64,000 nt of DNA from Acidovorax sp. FJL06 (GTDB lineage: Bacteria; Pseudomonadota; Gammaproteobacteria; Burkholderiales; Burkholderiaceae_C), in the NCBI RefSeq assembly GCF_003852545.1, contig NZ_QAJR01000030.1, positions 1-64,000 on the forward strand. The letters run 5' to 3'. The notes under the pieces are model-generated. The model worked only from the letters and a program-made list of their open reading frames with translations. It did not search any database and was not told the DNA's origin. The position numbers and the translations under genes were made by a program. Positions 48,185-58,529 of this stretch are shown in pieces. Positions within the stretch are counted from its first letter, which is position 1. Each line of letters opens with the position of its first letter.

Positions 48185-49420
48185 ATGGACCCCATGACAA
48201 CCGCTGACCTGGCCTTGCGCTACGCCGCCATCCGCGACCACAGCGTGGCGCTGGTGGCACCCCTGTCGGCCGAGGACTGCGGCGCGCAGTCCATGCCCGA
48301 CGCCAGCCCGGCCAAGTGGCACCTTGCGCACACCACCTGGTTCTTCGAGACCTTTGTGCTGGAGGCCCACGAGCCGGGTTTTGCGCCGTTCAACCCCGCG
48401 TTCAGGGTGCTGTTCAACTCCTACTACAACGGCGTGGGCGCCAAGCACCCGCGGCCGCAGCGGGGGCTGCTCACGCGCCCGTCGCTGCAGGAGGTGCTGG
48501 CCTACCGGGCCGATGTGGACGCCCGCATGGCGCGCCTGCTGCCCGCCGTGCTGCAAGACCAGGCGCTGTGCGCGCTGATCGAGCTGGGCCTGCAGCATGA
48601 GCAGCAGCACCAGGAGCTGCTGCTCACGGACATCAAGCACCTGTTGTCGTGCAACCCGCTGTACCCTGCCTATGGCGATGCCGCCACAGTGGAGGGGGGC
48701 CTTGCCATTGCACCCGCCACGGCGCCTCTGGGCTGGCTGCCTCTGGACGGAGGCTTGGTGGAGATCGGCCACGCCGGTGGAGGATTTGCGTTTGACAACG
48801 AAAGCCCGCGCCACCGCACCTACCTCGCGCCCTTTGCGCTGGCGTCCCGGCTGGTGACGAATGCCGAATGGGTGGCTTTTGTGGAGGGGGGCGGCTACCA
48901 GGATCCCGTGCACTGGCTCGCCGAGGGCTGGGATTGGCGCGGGGCCCAGAACCTGGACCACCCCTTGTACTGGCAGCACCGGGAGGGGGGCTGGCATCGC
49001 TTTTCCCTGGCCGGACTGCAGCCCTTGCAGGCCGGCCAGCCGGTGCTGCATCTGTCGTACTACGAGGCCGATGCCTATGCGCGCTGGGCGGGGGCGCGCC
49101 TGCCCACCGAGGCCGAATGGGAGCACGCGGCACACCGCGCAGCGGCCCCCGGGGCGGACGGCGGTGGCGGAGCAGGGCTGGAACAGTTGTTCGGCACCGC
49201 CTGGCAGTGGACCCAGTCGGGCTACGCGGCCTACCCCGGCTTTCGGGTGGCCGAGGGGGCCGTGGGCGAATACAACGGCAAGTTCATGGTCAACCAGTAC
49301 GTGCTGCGCGGCAGCTCGTGTGCCACGCCGCCCGGGCATGCCCGGGCCACGTACCGCAACTTCTTCCCAGCCACGGCACGCTGGCAGTTCACGGGCGTGC
49401 GGCTCGCGCGGGATCTGTGA
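48185..49420 (+). CDS. egtB: Ergothioneine biosynthesis protein EgtB (sulfoxide synthase)
   Basis: A 411-residue non-heme iron enzyme that joins hercynine to a thiol through a sulfoxide bond. The DinB-like N-terminal domain provides His ligands in KWHLAHTTWFFE (H46/H49) and LQHEQQHQE (about H138/H142). The C-terminal formylglycine-generating-type domain has WVAFVEGGGYQDP, WDWRGAQN, ARLPTEAEWEHAAHR and VLRGSSCATP. It forms a two-gene unit with egtD, the minimal arrangement. The in-operon absence of egtA/C suggests cysteine as sulfur donor. Confidence 0.93.
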   Translation: MDPMTTADLALRYAAIRDHSVALVAPLSAEDCGAQSMPDASPAKWHLAHTTWFFETFVLEAHEPGFAPFNPAFRVLFNSYYNGVGAKHPRPQRGLLTRPSLQEVLAYRADVDARMARLLPAVLQDQALCALIELGLQHEQQHQELLLTDIKHLLSCNPLYPAYGDAATVEGGLAIAPATAPLGWLPLDGGLVEIGHAGGGFAFDNESPRHRTYLAPFALASRLVTNAEWVAFVEGGGYQDPVHWLAEGWDWRGAQNLDHPLYWQHREGGWHRFSLAGLQPLQAGQPVLHLSYYEADAYARWAGARLPTEAEWEHAAHRAAAPGADGGGGAGLEQLFGTAWQWTQSGYAAYPGFRVAEGAVGEYNGKFMVNQYVLRGSSCATPPGHARATYRNFFPATARWQFTGVRLARDL

Positions 49421-49421
49421 T

Positions 49422-49475
49422 TGCTATGGATTAAGGAGCTGCTTGCGCTTGACCATCAAGCGCTGCAGCCATTTT
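49422..49475. repeat. Composite palindromic repeat, copy 6, between egtB and metY
   Basis: TTGCTAT, then GGAGCTGCTTGCGCTTGACC and ATCAAGCGCTGCAGCCATTT, looks like two half-copies of the repeat in opposite orientation. They form a perfect GCGCTTGA-cca-TCAAGCGC hairpin (from 49445) followed by a T run. It sits between convergent genes and may double as a terminator. Confidence 0.55.
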
Positions 49476-49541
49476 TCCATTGAAACCCGCTCTCGGCCGG
49501 TATCGACCGCGATCGACTGCGATCGGTTGGGGTCGGCGGGT

Positions 49542-50825
49542 TCATACCTTTTCGAGTGCCTGCGCCAGGTCGGCCTGCAGGTCGTCGATGTGTTCGATGC
49601 CCACCGACAGGCGCACCATGCCCTCGCTCACGCCCGCCTTGGCCAGCTCGTCGGGGTTGAGCTGGCGGTGGGTGGTCGATGCCGGGTGCGTGGCCAGCGA
49701 CTTGGCATCGCCGATGTTGACGAGGCGCGTGAAGAGCTGCAGTGCGTCGAGGAAGCGTGCTCCGGCGGCGCGTGGGTCGGCATCGCTGTTCCTCACGCCA
49801 AAGCTCAGGATGCCCGACGCCTTGCCGCCCGACTGGCGCTGCACCAGCGCGTGGTCGGGGTGGTCGGGCAAACCGGCGTAGCGCACCCATTCCACCTTGG
49901 GGTGGTTTTGCAGGTACTGAGCGATGGCCAATGTGTTGTCGCAGATGCGGTCCATGCGCAGGGCCAGGGTCTCGATGCCCTGCAGGATCAAAAACGCGCT
50001 TTGCGGCGACAGGGCCGCGCCCGTGTTGCGCAGCGGCACCACGCGCGCACGGCCGATGAAGGCGGCCGGGCCCAGGGCCTCGGTGTAGACCACGCCGTGG
50101 TAGCTCACGTCGGGCTCGTTCAGGCGGGGGAAGCGCGCCTTGTGCTCGGCCCACGGGAACTTGCCGCTGTCCACGATGGCGCCGCCCACGCTGTTGCCAT
50201 GGCCGCCCAGGTACTTGGTGAGCGAATGCACCACGATGTCGGCGCCATGCTCGATGGGGCGCAGCAGGTAGGGGCTGGGCACGGTGTTGTCCACGATCAG
50301 CGGAATGCCGTGCGCATGGGCCACATCGGCCAGCGCGCGGATGTCGGTCACGTTGCCCAGCGGGTTGCCGATGGACTCGATGAAGATGGCCTTGGTGCGC
50401 GCGTCGATGTGCTGCGCAAAGCTGGCCGGGTCGCGCGGGTCGGCAAAACGGGTGGTGATGCCCTGCTGCGGCAGCGTGTGGGCAAACAGGTTGTAGGTGC
50501 CGCCATAGAGCGTGCTGGCCGAGACGATGTTGTCGCCCGCTTCTGCGATGGTCTGGATGGCGTAGGTGATGGCCGCCATGCCCGAGGCCACGGCCAGCGC
50601 GGCAATGCCGCCTTCGAGCGCCGCGACGCGCTTTTCGAGCACGTCGGTCGTGGGGTTCATGATGCGGGTGTAGATGTTGCCCGGCACCTTCAGGTCAAAC
50701 AGGTCCGCGCCGTGCTGGGCGCTGTCGAAAGCGTAGGCCACCGTCTGGTAGATGGGCACGGCCACGGCCTTGGTGGTGGGGTCGGGGCTGTAGCCTGCGT
50801 GGACGGCCAGGGTTTCGATCTTCAT
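49542..50825 (-). CDS. metY: O-acetylhomoserine sulfhydrylase / aminocarboxypropyltransferase
   Basis: A 427-residue PLP enzyme of the Cys/Met-metabolism gamma family that makes homocysteine from O-acetylhomoserine and sulfide. The N-terminus has [19 protein letters not shown], followed by [22 protein letters not shown], the PLP-binding [13 protein letters not shown] with K204, and the C-terminal [20 protein letters not shown] and [17 protein letters not shown]. The length and ALASGMAA-type loop fit MetY rather than MetB. No SAM riboswitch fold is visible in the 102 bp upstream. Sulfur assimilation could supply cysteine for ergothioneine, but a link with egtBD is only positional. Confidence 0.92.
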   Translation of the reverse strand: MKIETLAVHAGYSPDPTTKAVAVPIYQTVAYAFDSAQHGADLFDLKVPGNIYTRIMNPTTDVLEKRVAALEGGIAALAVASGMAAITYAIQTIAEAGDNIVSASTLYGGTYNLFAHTLPQQGITTRFADPRDPASFAQHIDARTKAIFIESIGNPLGNVTDIRALADVAHAHGIPLIVDNTVPSPYLLRPIEHGADIVVHSLTKYLGGHGNSVGGAIVDSGKFPWAEHKARFPRLNEPDVSYHGVVYTEALGPAAFIGRARVVPLRNTGAALSPQSAFLILQGIETLALRMDRICDNTLAIAQYLQNHPKVEWVRYAGLPDHPDHALVQRQSGGKASGILSFGVRNSDADPRAAGARFLDALQLFTRLVNIGDAKSLATHPASTTHRQLNPDELAKAGVSEGMVRLSVGIEHIDDLQADLAQALEKV

Positions 50826-50927
50826 GGTGTAGTGCTCCTCCTCAAGGTGAATGGGCGCAGCGGGCGCTGCGGCCGGGCCATTCTTGCACCGGAAGATGCG
50901 CGGGGCATCGAATCGTTCGTGATGAGC

Positions 50928-51713
50928 TTATGCGGCGGCCGTTGCGGGCGCGGTGCGGCGTGCACCGGGGTCGGACCAGGTGTGTTCGGCCAGGCGCACC
51001 GCATCGGGGATGTGGATGTCGCGTTTGTCCATGTGGATCAGTCCTGCGTCTTCGAGCTCGTGCAGCACGCGCGAGAAATACTCGGGCGTGAGCGACAGGC
51101 GCGATGCGATGGTGGCTTTGCTCACCGGCAACGTCAGGCTCAGGCCACCCGGCTCCTGGGGTTCGCCGCAGCCCGCGCAGGCCAGCGCAATGCCGGCGGC
51201 GTCGCTGGAGTCTTCGGGCAGCTCGTGCAGCAGGTAGCTGACGACGCGCTGCATGCCACTGTGCAGCGTGTAGGTCTGCACATCGTGCACCAGCCCGTGC
51301 AGGCGCCGCGAGATGCCTGCCAGCATGCGCATGGCAAAGCGTGGATCGGCCTGGATTTCACGCTCCACCGTGGTTTTGTCCACGCTCAGCAGCAGGGTCT
51401 CGGCCAGTGCCTGGGCATTGATGATGTAGGGCTTGCCCGTGAACATCAGGGCCTCGGCAAAGCTGGAGCCCGGGCCCACCAGCTCGATCACCTTCTCCTG
51501 CCCGGAGGGCGAGAGCGCAAACAGCTTGACCTGGCCCAGCACCGTCACATGGAACTCTTCGCAGGGGGTGCCCACGCGGAAGATGCTGTCGCCACGCGCG
51601 AAGCGGCGCAACCGGCAGCCCTGGGCCAGGCGGGCCAGCTCCTCGGGGGTGGATTCCTGAAAAAGCGGCAGGGCCGACAGGTAGCGCGGAATGTCAAATT
51701 GCCGGATGTCCAT
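50928..51713 (-). CDS. Crp/Fnr-family regulator of denitrification (DNR/NnrR-like)
   Basis: A 261-residue activator. The N-terminal cNMP-like fold has LPLFQESTPEELARLAQGC and FRVGTPCEEFHVTVLGQVKLF. The long dimerisation helix is about 120-150, and the C-terminal winged helix is in VSKATIASRLSLTPEYFSRVLHELEDAGLI. It has no N-terminal Cys cluster, unlike FNR, so it is closer to NO-responding DNR/NNR proteins. An unusual CAGC pair (C179, C182) lies just before the DNA-binding domain. It is immediately downstream of norD on the same strand and probably drives the FNR/DNR box at norC. Confidence 0.88.
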   Translation of the reverse strand: MDIRQFDIPRYLSALPLFQESTPEELARLAQGCRLRRFARGDSIFRVGTPCEEFHVTVLGQVKLFALSPSGQEKVIELVGPGSSFAEALMFTGKPYIINAQALAETLLLSVDKTTVEREIQADPRFAMRMLAGISRRLHGLVHDVQTYTLHSGMQRVVSYLLHELPEDSSDAAGIALACAGCGEPQEPGGLSLTLPVSKATIASRLSLTPEYFSRVLHELEDAGLIHMDKRDIHIPDAVRLAEHTWSDPGARRTAPATAAA

Positions 51714-51731
51714 GGTGGGGCTGCATTGGGA

Positions 51732-51747
51732 GTAATGCAGCGATTAC
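51732..51747. promoter_or_regulatory. Palindrome upstream of the Crp/Fnr gene
   Basis: GTAAT-GCAGCG-ATTAC is a 5-bp perfect inverted repeat 19 bp upstream of the regulator start, a candidate operator. Farther upstream two GCGTCAAA copies (51778-51785, 51801-51808) flank GGTGCA-TGC-TGCACC (51786-51800). Confidence 0.35.
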
Positions 51748-51803
51748 ACGGGGACGTTCCCGGCAGGGTCTTGTCCAGCGTCAAAGGTGCATGCTGCACC
51801 GCG

Positions 51804-53687
51804 TCAAATTTGCTGGCGCGTGATCTGGCTGTAGACCGCTGCCAGCCGCTGTGCCAGGTCGCGCGGGCGGTGCACCAGTGCGTAGCCCTGCTGGCCGAAG
51901 AGGTAGGGCAGGTAGTCGTGCCCCGCATCGTCAATCGTCACGGCGAAAGGCGTGAGCCCCTGGGCACGGGCCTGCTGCACCGCGTGGCGGGTGTCCTCCA
52001 GCCCGTAGCGGCCTTCGTACACGTCCAGGTCGTTGGGTTTGCCATCGGTCAGCAGCAGCAGCAGGCGCTGGCGCTCGGGCCGTGCGGCCAGCTGCGCCGT
52101 GGCGTGGCGGATGGCGGCGCCCATGCGCGTGTAGTAGCCGGGCTTGATGGCCGCGATGCGTGCGCGCGCCAGGGGGCCCCAGGCATCGTCGAATCCCTTG
52201 AGGTGCTGGATGCGCACGTTCTGGCGCCGCACCGAGCTGAAGCCCAGCATCTCGAAGGTGTCGCCCCCGGCGGCCAGGGCCTCGCCGAACACATACAGCG
52301 CATCGCGGATCACGTCGATGACGCGCATGGGCTGGCCCGCGCCGCCCACATGGGCGTCGGTGGAGAGCGACAGGTCGGCCAGCAGCAGCGTGGCCAGGCT
52401 GCGCTCGGCGCGCACACGGCGCTGCCACACGGCAGGCGACTCGCTGCGCCAGGCGGCACCGTCGGTGGCATGGCGCACCCAGGCGTCCACGTCCAGTTCG
52501 TCGCCATCGGGCTGGGCATGGGCGCGCAGCGGTGCGGCGCGCAGCACCTCCAGGCGGCGGCGCACCTGGCGGGCGGTGGTGCGCAGCCGGGCGTCGGGGG
52601 CAAAGGGCGGGGCTTCGCGCGCCACCATGCGCTGCACGGCGCAGTGGGCGGGGCGCAGCAGCCGGGCCTTCCAGTCCCACTCGGGCTGGTGTTCGCCGGG
52701 GCCCAGGGCGATGTCGTCGGCGCTGGCGCTGGGCAGATCCAGGTCAAAACGCACGCGCGACGCCAGGCGGCGCGCATTGCCCGCGTCCTCGGCGATGGCC
52801 AGCACATCCATGTCGCGCGCGGCATCCAGGGCGTTGCCGTCATCGCTGTCGTCGTCGGCGCGCTGCACCTTGGTGAATTCGCCCCAGGAGAGGATGGATT
52901 CGGCGCGGAAGAACAGCATCAGCGGCGCGGCGTGGCGCTCATCGCGCACCCGCTCGGCCCTGCGGCGCGTGCGGTCGTCGGGGCCGGGCGCGGTGACGCC
53001 GTGGCCTTCGGGGGGCTCGGGGGGCTCTGCAGGGCGGCGGGGGGCTGCCGCCAGGGTCTGGCCGTTGTCCAGCCACAGCCAGACCGGTGCGGTGGTGCTG
53101 GAGGGCAGGGCCGGCAGGGGCAAGCCCGGCGCGGGGCCGTCCAGCTCGCCGCGCAGTGCGCGCTGCACCCAGGCCTCTGCCTCGGCGGCAGGGCCACGCA
53201 GGCGGTGCAGCGGTGGGCGCTGGGCCAGCTGCGCGTGCCGCAGCCGGTCGTGGGTGGCGGCCAGGCCCGGAAACGCGGCGCGGGCTGCTTGCTCCGCCGC
53301 CAGGTTGTGGGCCAGCCAGCCGGGCTGCGCGGGTTGGGCGGTATGCCACTGCGAGCCCAGGGCCGCCAGCCACAGGTACAGGTCGCGGTTGAGCGCGCGA
53401 TCGGCAAAAACGGCCAGCGTGGCGGGCAGGGCCAACACGTCGTTCTGGTATTCGGGCAGCGCGGCGCGTGTGCCGGCGCCTGCAGCGCGCTGCAGCCAGC
53501 CGCGCGGGCCGCCCACGGTGCGGTCAGCGGCCGGGGCAATGCGCATGGCAGCGGGGCCGCCCCCGCAGCGGAACAGCAGGCCCAGCGGCTTGCGCACTTC
53601 TTCGAGCGTGACGGCGGCTTCGGGGTGGCCGCCGGCGGCCCAGTGGGTAATCAGGCGGTGCCATTGCTGGCCGATCCATTCTTCCAT
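51804..53687 (-). CDS. norD: Nitric oxide reductase activation protein NorD
   Basis: A 627-residue protein needed to mature or activate NO reductase, probably with the AAA protein NorQ. The C-terminal third is a von Willebrand A domain with the MIDAS DLSLST (DxSxS) near ATLLLADLSLSTDAHVG, then LGFSSVRRQNVRIQHLKGFD and LLLLLTDGKPNDLDVYEGRYG. The N-terminal region is Ala/Arg-rich. The ATG at 53687 follows the stop of the polyferredoxin gene by 1 bp. It is the last gene of the nor operon before the regulator. Confidence 0.92.
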   Translation of the reverse strand: MEEWIGQQWHRLITHWAAGGHPEAAVTLEEVRKPLGLLFRCGGGPAAMRIAPAADRTVGGPRGWLQRAAGAGTRAALPEYQNDVLALPATLAVFADRALNRDLYLWLAALGSQWHTAQPAQPGWLAHNLAAEQAARAAFPGLAATHDRLRHAQLAQRPPLHRLRGPAAEAEAWVQRALRGELDGPAPGLPLPALPSSTTAPVWLWLDNGQTLAAAPRRPAEPPEPPEGHGVTAPGPDDRTRRRAERVRDERHAAPLMLFFRAESILSWGEFTKVQRADDDSDDGNALDAARDMDVLAIAEDAGNARRLASRVRFDLDLPSASADDIALGPGEHQPEWDWKARLLRPAHCAVQRMVAREAPPFAPDARLRTTARQVRRRLEVLRAAPLRAHAQPDGDELDVDAWVRHATDGAAWRSESPAVWQRRVRAERSLATLLLADLSLSTDAHVGGAGQPMRVIDVIRDALYVFGEALAAGGDTFEMLGFSSVRRQNVRIQHLKGFDDAWGPLARARIAAIKPGYYTRMGAAIRHATAQLAARPERQRLLLLLTDGKPNDLDVYEGRYGLEDTRHAVQQARAQGLTPFAVTIDDAGHDYLPYLFGQQGYALVHRPRDLAQRLAAVYSQITRQQI

Positions 53688-53688
53688 G

Positions 53689-54708
53689 TCAGTGCTCCAT
53701 GGCGTTGCCTGCGGCGCGCGAAGTGGGGGCCGAGGGGGTTTCACGTGGCCGTGCACGCAAGGACTCGCGCAGTGCATCCACACCAATGCTCCATTGCAGC
53801 AGGGGCGCACGCTGCTGGGCAGACTGCGAGTGTTCGCAGGCCTGCACGCACAGCCCACACTGCACACACGAGAACTTGCGCCGCTTGAACTGGCGGGGCG
53901 GCAGGTGCATGGGGCAGGCGCGGTCGCAGGCGTTGCCATGGGGCTCGTCGCAACTGCGGCACTGCGAAGGGTGGGCGGCCTGCAGGCCGGAAGGGGCCGC
54001 AGGGGCGGCGGAGGCGGTCGGCAGGCGCCCGGCATCGCGCGCGAAGCCCACCACGCGCCCGCGCGGGTTGGCCATCCACACCAGGCTCTGGAACAGGCCC
54101 ACCGCGCAGCCAAACCGGCAGAACAGGTGGCGCGCGAACAGGAATTCGGCCGTGAACACGGCCGTGCCTGCCACCAGGAAGCGCACCTGGCCCGGGGTGG
54201 AGGTGCCGTGCAGCAAACGGCCCCACACATCGGCGGGGGGCAGCAGGTAGGTCAGCAGCGTGATGGCCCAGGCAAAACCCATCAGCAGGCACAGCAGCAC
54301 AAACACGGGCCACCAGCGCCGGTCGGGCGTGAGGCCGCGTTGGGGCGTGGGCTTGGGGTCCCACAGCGACAGGCGGCCGCAGGCTTTTTGCAGCGTGTGG
54401 TTGAGCAGCTCCACCAGAGAAAAGTGCGGGCACAGCCAGCCGCAGTACAGGCGCCCATAGCGCCAGGCCACGGCCAGAAATCCCCCCACGATGAGGAGCG
54501 CTGGCAGCAGTGCGCGCAGCAGCAGGCGCCAGGCCATCTCGCCGGGGCCAATCAGCCCCTGGCGGAAGGTGTCGATCCCCAGGCTCCAGCGCTGGCCCAG
54601 CACCCAGAGCTGCACTTCCGTGAGGTCAAAGCGCAGCAGGTTCAGCGCCGGGGCGCACAGGAACAGCGCGAAGAACGCAATCTGGCAGGCGCGGCGCTGG
54701 CGTTGCAT
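53689..54708 (-). CDS. Membrane polyferredoxin (NapH/CcoG/NosR-like 4Fe-4S protein)
   Basis: A 339-residue protein with about four membrane helices in the first 200 residues. Paired Cys motifs appear at loops as YCGWLCPHFS and FCRFGCAVG (the CxxxCP-type electron-transfer motif). Two 4Fe-4S clusters follow in CRSCDEPHGNACDRACP and CVQCGLCVQACEHS. It resembles NapH, CcoG or the C-terminal half of NosR, which pass electrons or help assemble copper/heme centres. Its position between norQ and norD, 1 bp from norD, suggests a dedicated role in NO reductase maturation or electron supply. This is inference. Confidence 0.85.
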   Translation of the reverse strand: MQRQRRACQIAFFALFLCAPALNLLRFDLTEVQLWVLGQRWSLGIDTFRQGLIGPGEMAWRLLLRALLPALLIVGGFLAVAWRYGRLYCGWLCPHFSLVELLNHTLQKACGRLSLWDPKPTPQRGLTPDRRWWPVFVLLCLLMGFAWAITLLTYLLPPADVWGRLLHGTSTPGQVRFLVAGTAVFTAEFLFARHLFCRFGCAVGLFQSLVWMANPRGRVVGFARDAGRLPTASAAPAAPSGLQAAHPSQCRSCDEPHGNACDRACPMHLPPRQFKRRKFSCVQCGLCVQACEHSQSAQQRAPLLQWSIGVDALRESLRARPRETPSAPTSRAAGNAMEH

Positions 54709-54717
54709 GGCGAGGCA

Positions 54718-55527
54718 TCACCCCAGCAGGGCGCGCAGCACCTCGTCCAGCGCAGACGCCGTGTCGGCGTCGTCGGTGAGCGCGTCCACGATGGCCGCAC
54801 GGCAGGCGGTGGCCAGTGGTACACCCGAGACGGCCAGGCGCGCCGCCATCACCAGCAGGCGGGTGCTGGCCACTTCCTCCAGGTCGTGGTCGGTAATCTG
54901 GCGCAGGGCCGTGCCCAGGCGCACCAGCGTGGCCGCCAGTTCGGCGCTGGCACCGGCTTCGGTGCGCAGGACGGCCTCTTCGACCGCCGGGGCGGGGTAG
55001 CCCAGGTTCAGCGCCACAAAGCGCTGGCGTGTGCTGGGCTTGAGGCTCTTGAGCAGGCTCTGGTAGCCGGGGTTGTAGGAGATGACGAGCATGAACTCCG
55101 GCGGCGCGGCCAGCAGCTCGCCCGTGCGCTCGATGGGCAGCACCCGCCGGTCATCGGCCAGCGGGTGCAGCACCACGGTGGTGTCCTTGCGCGCTTCCAC
55201 CACCTCGTCCAGGTAGCAGATCGCGCCCTGGCGCACGGCGCGCGCCAGGGGGCCATCGGCCCACACCGTGCCGCTGATGCCCAGCAGGTGCCGGCCCACC
55301 AGGTCGGCGGCCGACAGGTCGTCATGGCAGCTCACGGTGATGAGCGGCCGCCCCAGGCGCGCCGCCATGTGCTCCACGAAGCGGGTTTTGCCGCAGCCCG
55401 TGGGGCCCTTGATGAGCAGCGGCAGGCGCTGGCGCCAGGCATGCTCGAACAGGGCGGATTCGCCACCTTGTTCTGCATAGAAGGGCAGGGCCGGGGGGGC
55501 GAGGTGTTGCAGTTCGCTGTGGTCCAT
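54718..55527 (-). CDS. norQ: NorQ/NirQ-type MoxR AAA+ ATPase
   Basis: A 269-residue AAA+ protein. Walker A GPTGCGKTRF (residues 41-50), Walker B AICYLDEVVEA and sensor segments EFMLVISYNPGYQ are intact, and the C-terminal lid is typical of the CbbQ/NirQ/NorQ family. NorQ and NorD act together to insert or rearrange the metal centre of NorB. The gene follows norB by 25 bp and has 9 bp to the polyferredoxin gene. Confidence 0.94.
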   Translation of the reverse strand: MDHSELQHLAPPALPFYAEQGGESALFEHAWRQRLPLLIKGPTGCGKTRFVEHMAARLGRPLITVSCHDDLSAADLVGRHLLGISGTVWADGPLARAVRQGAICYLDEVVEARKDTTVVLHPLADDRRVLPIERTGELLAAPPEFMLVISYNPGYQSLLKSLKPSTRQRFVALNLGYPAPAVEEAVLRTEAGASAELAATLVRLGTALRQITDHDLEEVASTRLLVMAARLAVSGVPLATACRAAIVDALTDDADTASALDEVLRALLG

Positions 55528-55552
55528 GGGGGCCTTTGCCGGTGGGTGGGGG

Positions 55553-57455
<1,903 letters not shown>

Positions 57456-57514
57456 TCGTAAGCCCTCCTTCGAACTTGAGGGCCTTATCCTCCCAATTTG
57501 CTCGACTTTTTTCC

Positions 57515-57528
57515 TTGAACGGGTTCAA
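57515..57528. promoter_or_regulatory. FNR/DNR box controlling norC
   Basis: TTGAACGGGTTCAA is a perfect inverted repeat and matches the FNR/DNR consensus TTGAT-N4-ATCAA except at the two inner bases. Centred at 57521.5, it would sit at -41.5 of a start near 57480, with GATAAG (minus strand, 57485-57490) as -10. The Crp/Fnr gene at 50928-51713 is the likely activator. Confidence 0.75.
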
Positions 57529-57598
57529 GGAAAGCGCCTCTGCCTGGTGAAGGGGGTTGTCTGCGGGTTGTGGTTGAAATAGGCCGCTACCGCCCGCC

Positions 57599-57632
57599 AG
57601 GTAAGCGCTATAAGCTACTCTATTGATAGCAA
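57599..57632 (+). repeat. Dispersed palindromic repeat, copy 7, between the nir and nor units
   Basis: AGGTAAGCGCTATAAGCTAC followed by TCTATTGATAGCAAG contains the repeat core AGCTACTCTATTGATAGC (57612-57629). It separates the norE/COX4-like gene end from the norC promoter. Confidence 0.6.
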
Positions 57633-57643
57633 GTGTGGCGAGC

Positions 57644-57910
57644 CTAGCGTGGCCACACCGTGGCCACCAGAAGGATGAGCGTGGTCAGCCCCAGCCAGCC
57701 CAGCAGCAGGCGCTGCCACAGGGCGGGTGCGTGGCGCAGCTCCATGTAGTCCCGCACGATGAGCACCCCCTTGCCCGCTGCCAGGGCCAGCACCACGCAG
57801 GCTAGCGGGGTGCCGGGGGTGGCACCCGGGTGCTCGCCCAGCCACCAGGTGGTGGCGGTGGCGGCCAGCAGGGCCAGCCAGATCCAGTCGATGCGGTCAG
57901 GGCGTTTCAT
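57644..57910 (-). CDS. Small COX4/NorF-like membrane protein
   Basis: An 88-residue protein with two or three membrane helices (IWLALLAATATTWWLG, TPLACVVLALAAGKGVLIVRDYMEL, LLLGWLGLTTLILLVATVW). It resembles prokaryotic cytochrome c oxidase subunit IV and the NorF proteins next to norE. It is 5 bp downstream of norE. NorE/NorF are not essential for catalysis in other denitrifiers but increase NO reductase activity. Confidence 0.78.
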   Translation of the reverse strand: MKRPDRIDWIWLALLAATATTWWLGEHPGATPGTPLACVVLALAAGKGVLIVRDYMELRHAPALWQRLLLGWLGLTTLILLVATVWPR

Positions 57911-57915
57911 GGTGT

Positions 57916-58515
57916 TCAGCGCAGCACGTAGACCAGGGGGAAAAGCAGCATCCACAGCAGGTCCACCATGTGCCAGAACACCGCGCCAGTCTCCAGCGCA
58001 TGGCAATTGCCGGGGCCATAGGCGCCGTGCCGTGTGGGCCGCCACAGCACCGCAAAGAGGATGCAGCCCACGGCGGCGTGCAGGAAGTGAAAGCCCGTGA
58101 GCATCACGTACAGCAGGTAGAAGCTGTTCTCGGCCACGTTGATGCCTTCGTTCCACTTGTGCACGTACTCCACCGTCTTGAGCACCAGAAAGCCGCAGCC
58201 GCTGGTCAATGCGCCCAGCAGCCAGCGCGCGCCGGTGCGGGACTGGTCTGCCCGCACGGCGTGCACGCTGCGGGCCACGCACCAGCTCGCCGACACCAGC
58301 AGCACCGTGTTGATGGCGCCGCTGGACAGGTCGAGCGTGGCCTGCCCGGCGGCAAACAGCGCACGCTCGCGCACCCGGGTCACCGCAAAGGACGCAAACA
58401 GGATGCCGAAGGTGAGCAGCTCGGCCAGCACCAGCAGCCACACCACCAGGTCGCCCACCAGGCGCTGCTGCGCCGGGGCGGGCCCGGGCAGGGCCGCCGT
58501 GGCATCGCTGGGCAT
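57916..58515 (-). CDS. norE: NorE, cytochrome c oxidase subunit III-like protein
   Basis: A 199-residue membrane protein of the subunit III superfamily with about five helices, including VVWLLVLAELLTFGILFASFAV, TVEYVHKWNEGINVAENSF, LTGFHFLHAAVGCILFAVLW and VFWHMVDLLWMLLFPLVYVLR. The CHALETGAVFWHMVDLLW segment is typical of the family. I used the ATG at 58515 to avoid overlapping nirN; 58569 would add 18 residues. It links the nir biosynthetic run with NO reductase. Confidence 0.87.
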   Translation of the reverse strand: MPSDATAALPGPAPAQQRLVGDLVVWLLVLAELLTFGILFASFAVTRVRERALFAAGQATLDLSSGAINTVLLVSASWCVARSVHAVRADQSRTGARWLLGALTSGCGFLVLKTVEYVHKWNEGINVAENSFYLLYVMLTGFHFLHAAVGCILFAVLWRPTRHGAYGPGNCHALETGAVFWHMVDLLWMLLFPLVYVLR

Positions 58516-58529
58516 AGCCGTGCCGGTTG

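Noticed and set aside
49490-49535. Repeated GATCG motifs after the metY stop as an operator or origin-like element
   Set aside because: The repeats are short and irregular; nothing else supports function.
50826-50927. SAM or SAH riboswitch upstream of metY
   Set aside because: The region is only about 100 bp, and I could not recognise conserved riboswitch helices or core bases.
48861-53888. A 1675-codon open frame on the plus strand
   Set aside because: It runs antisense to metY, the Crp/Fnr gene and norD, which have clear motifs; long open shadows are expected at this GC content.
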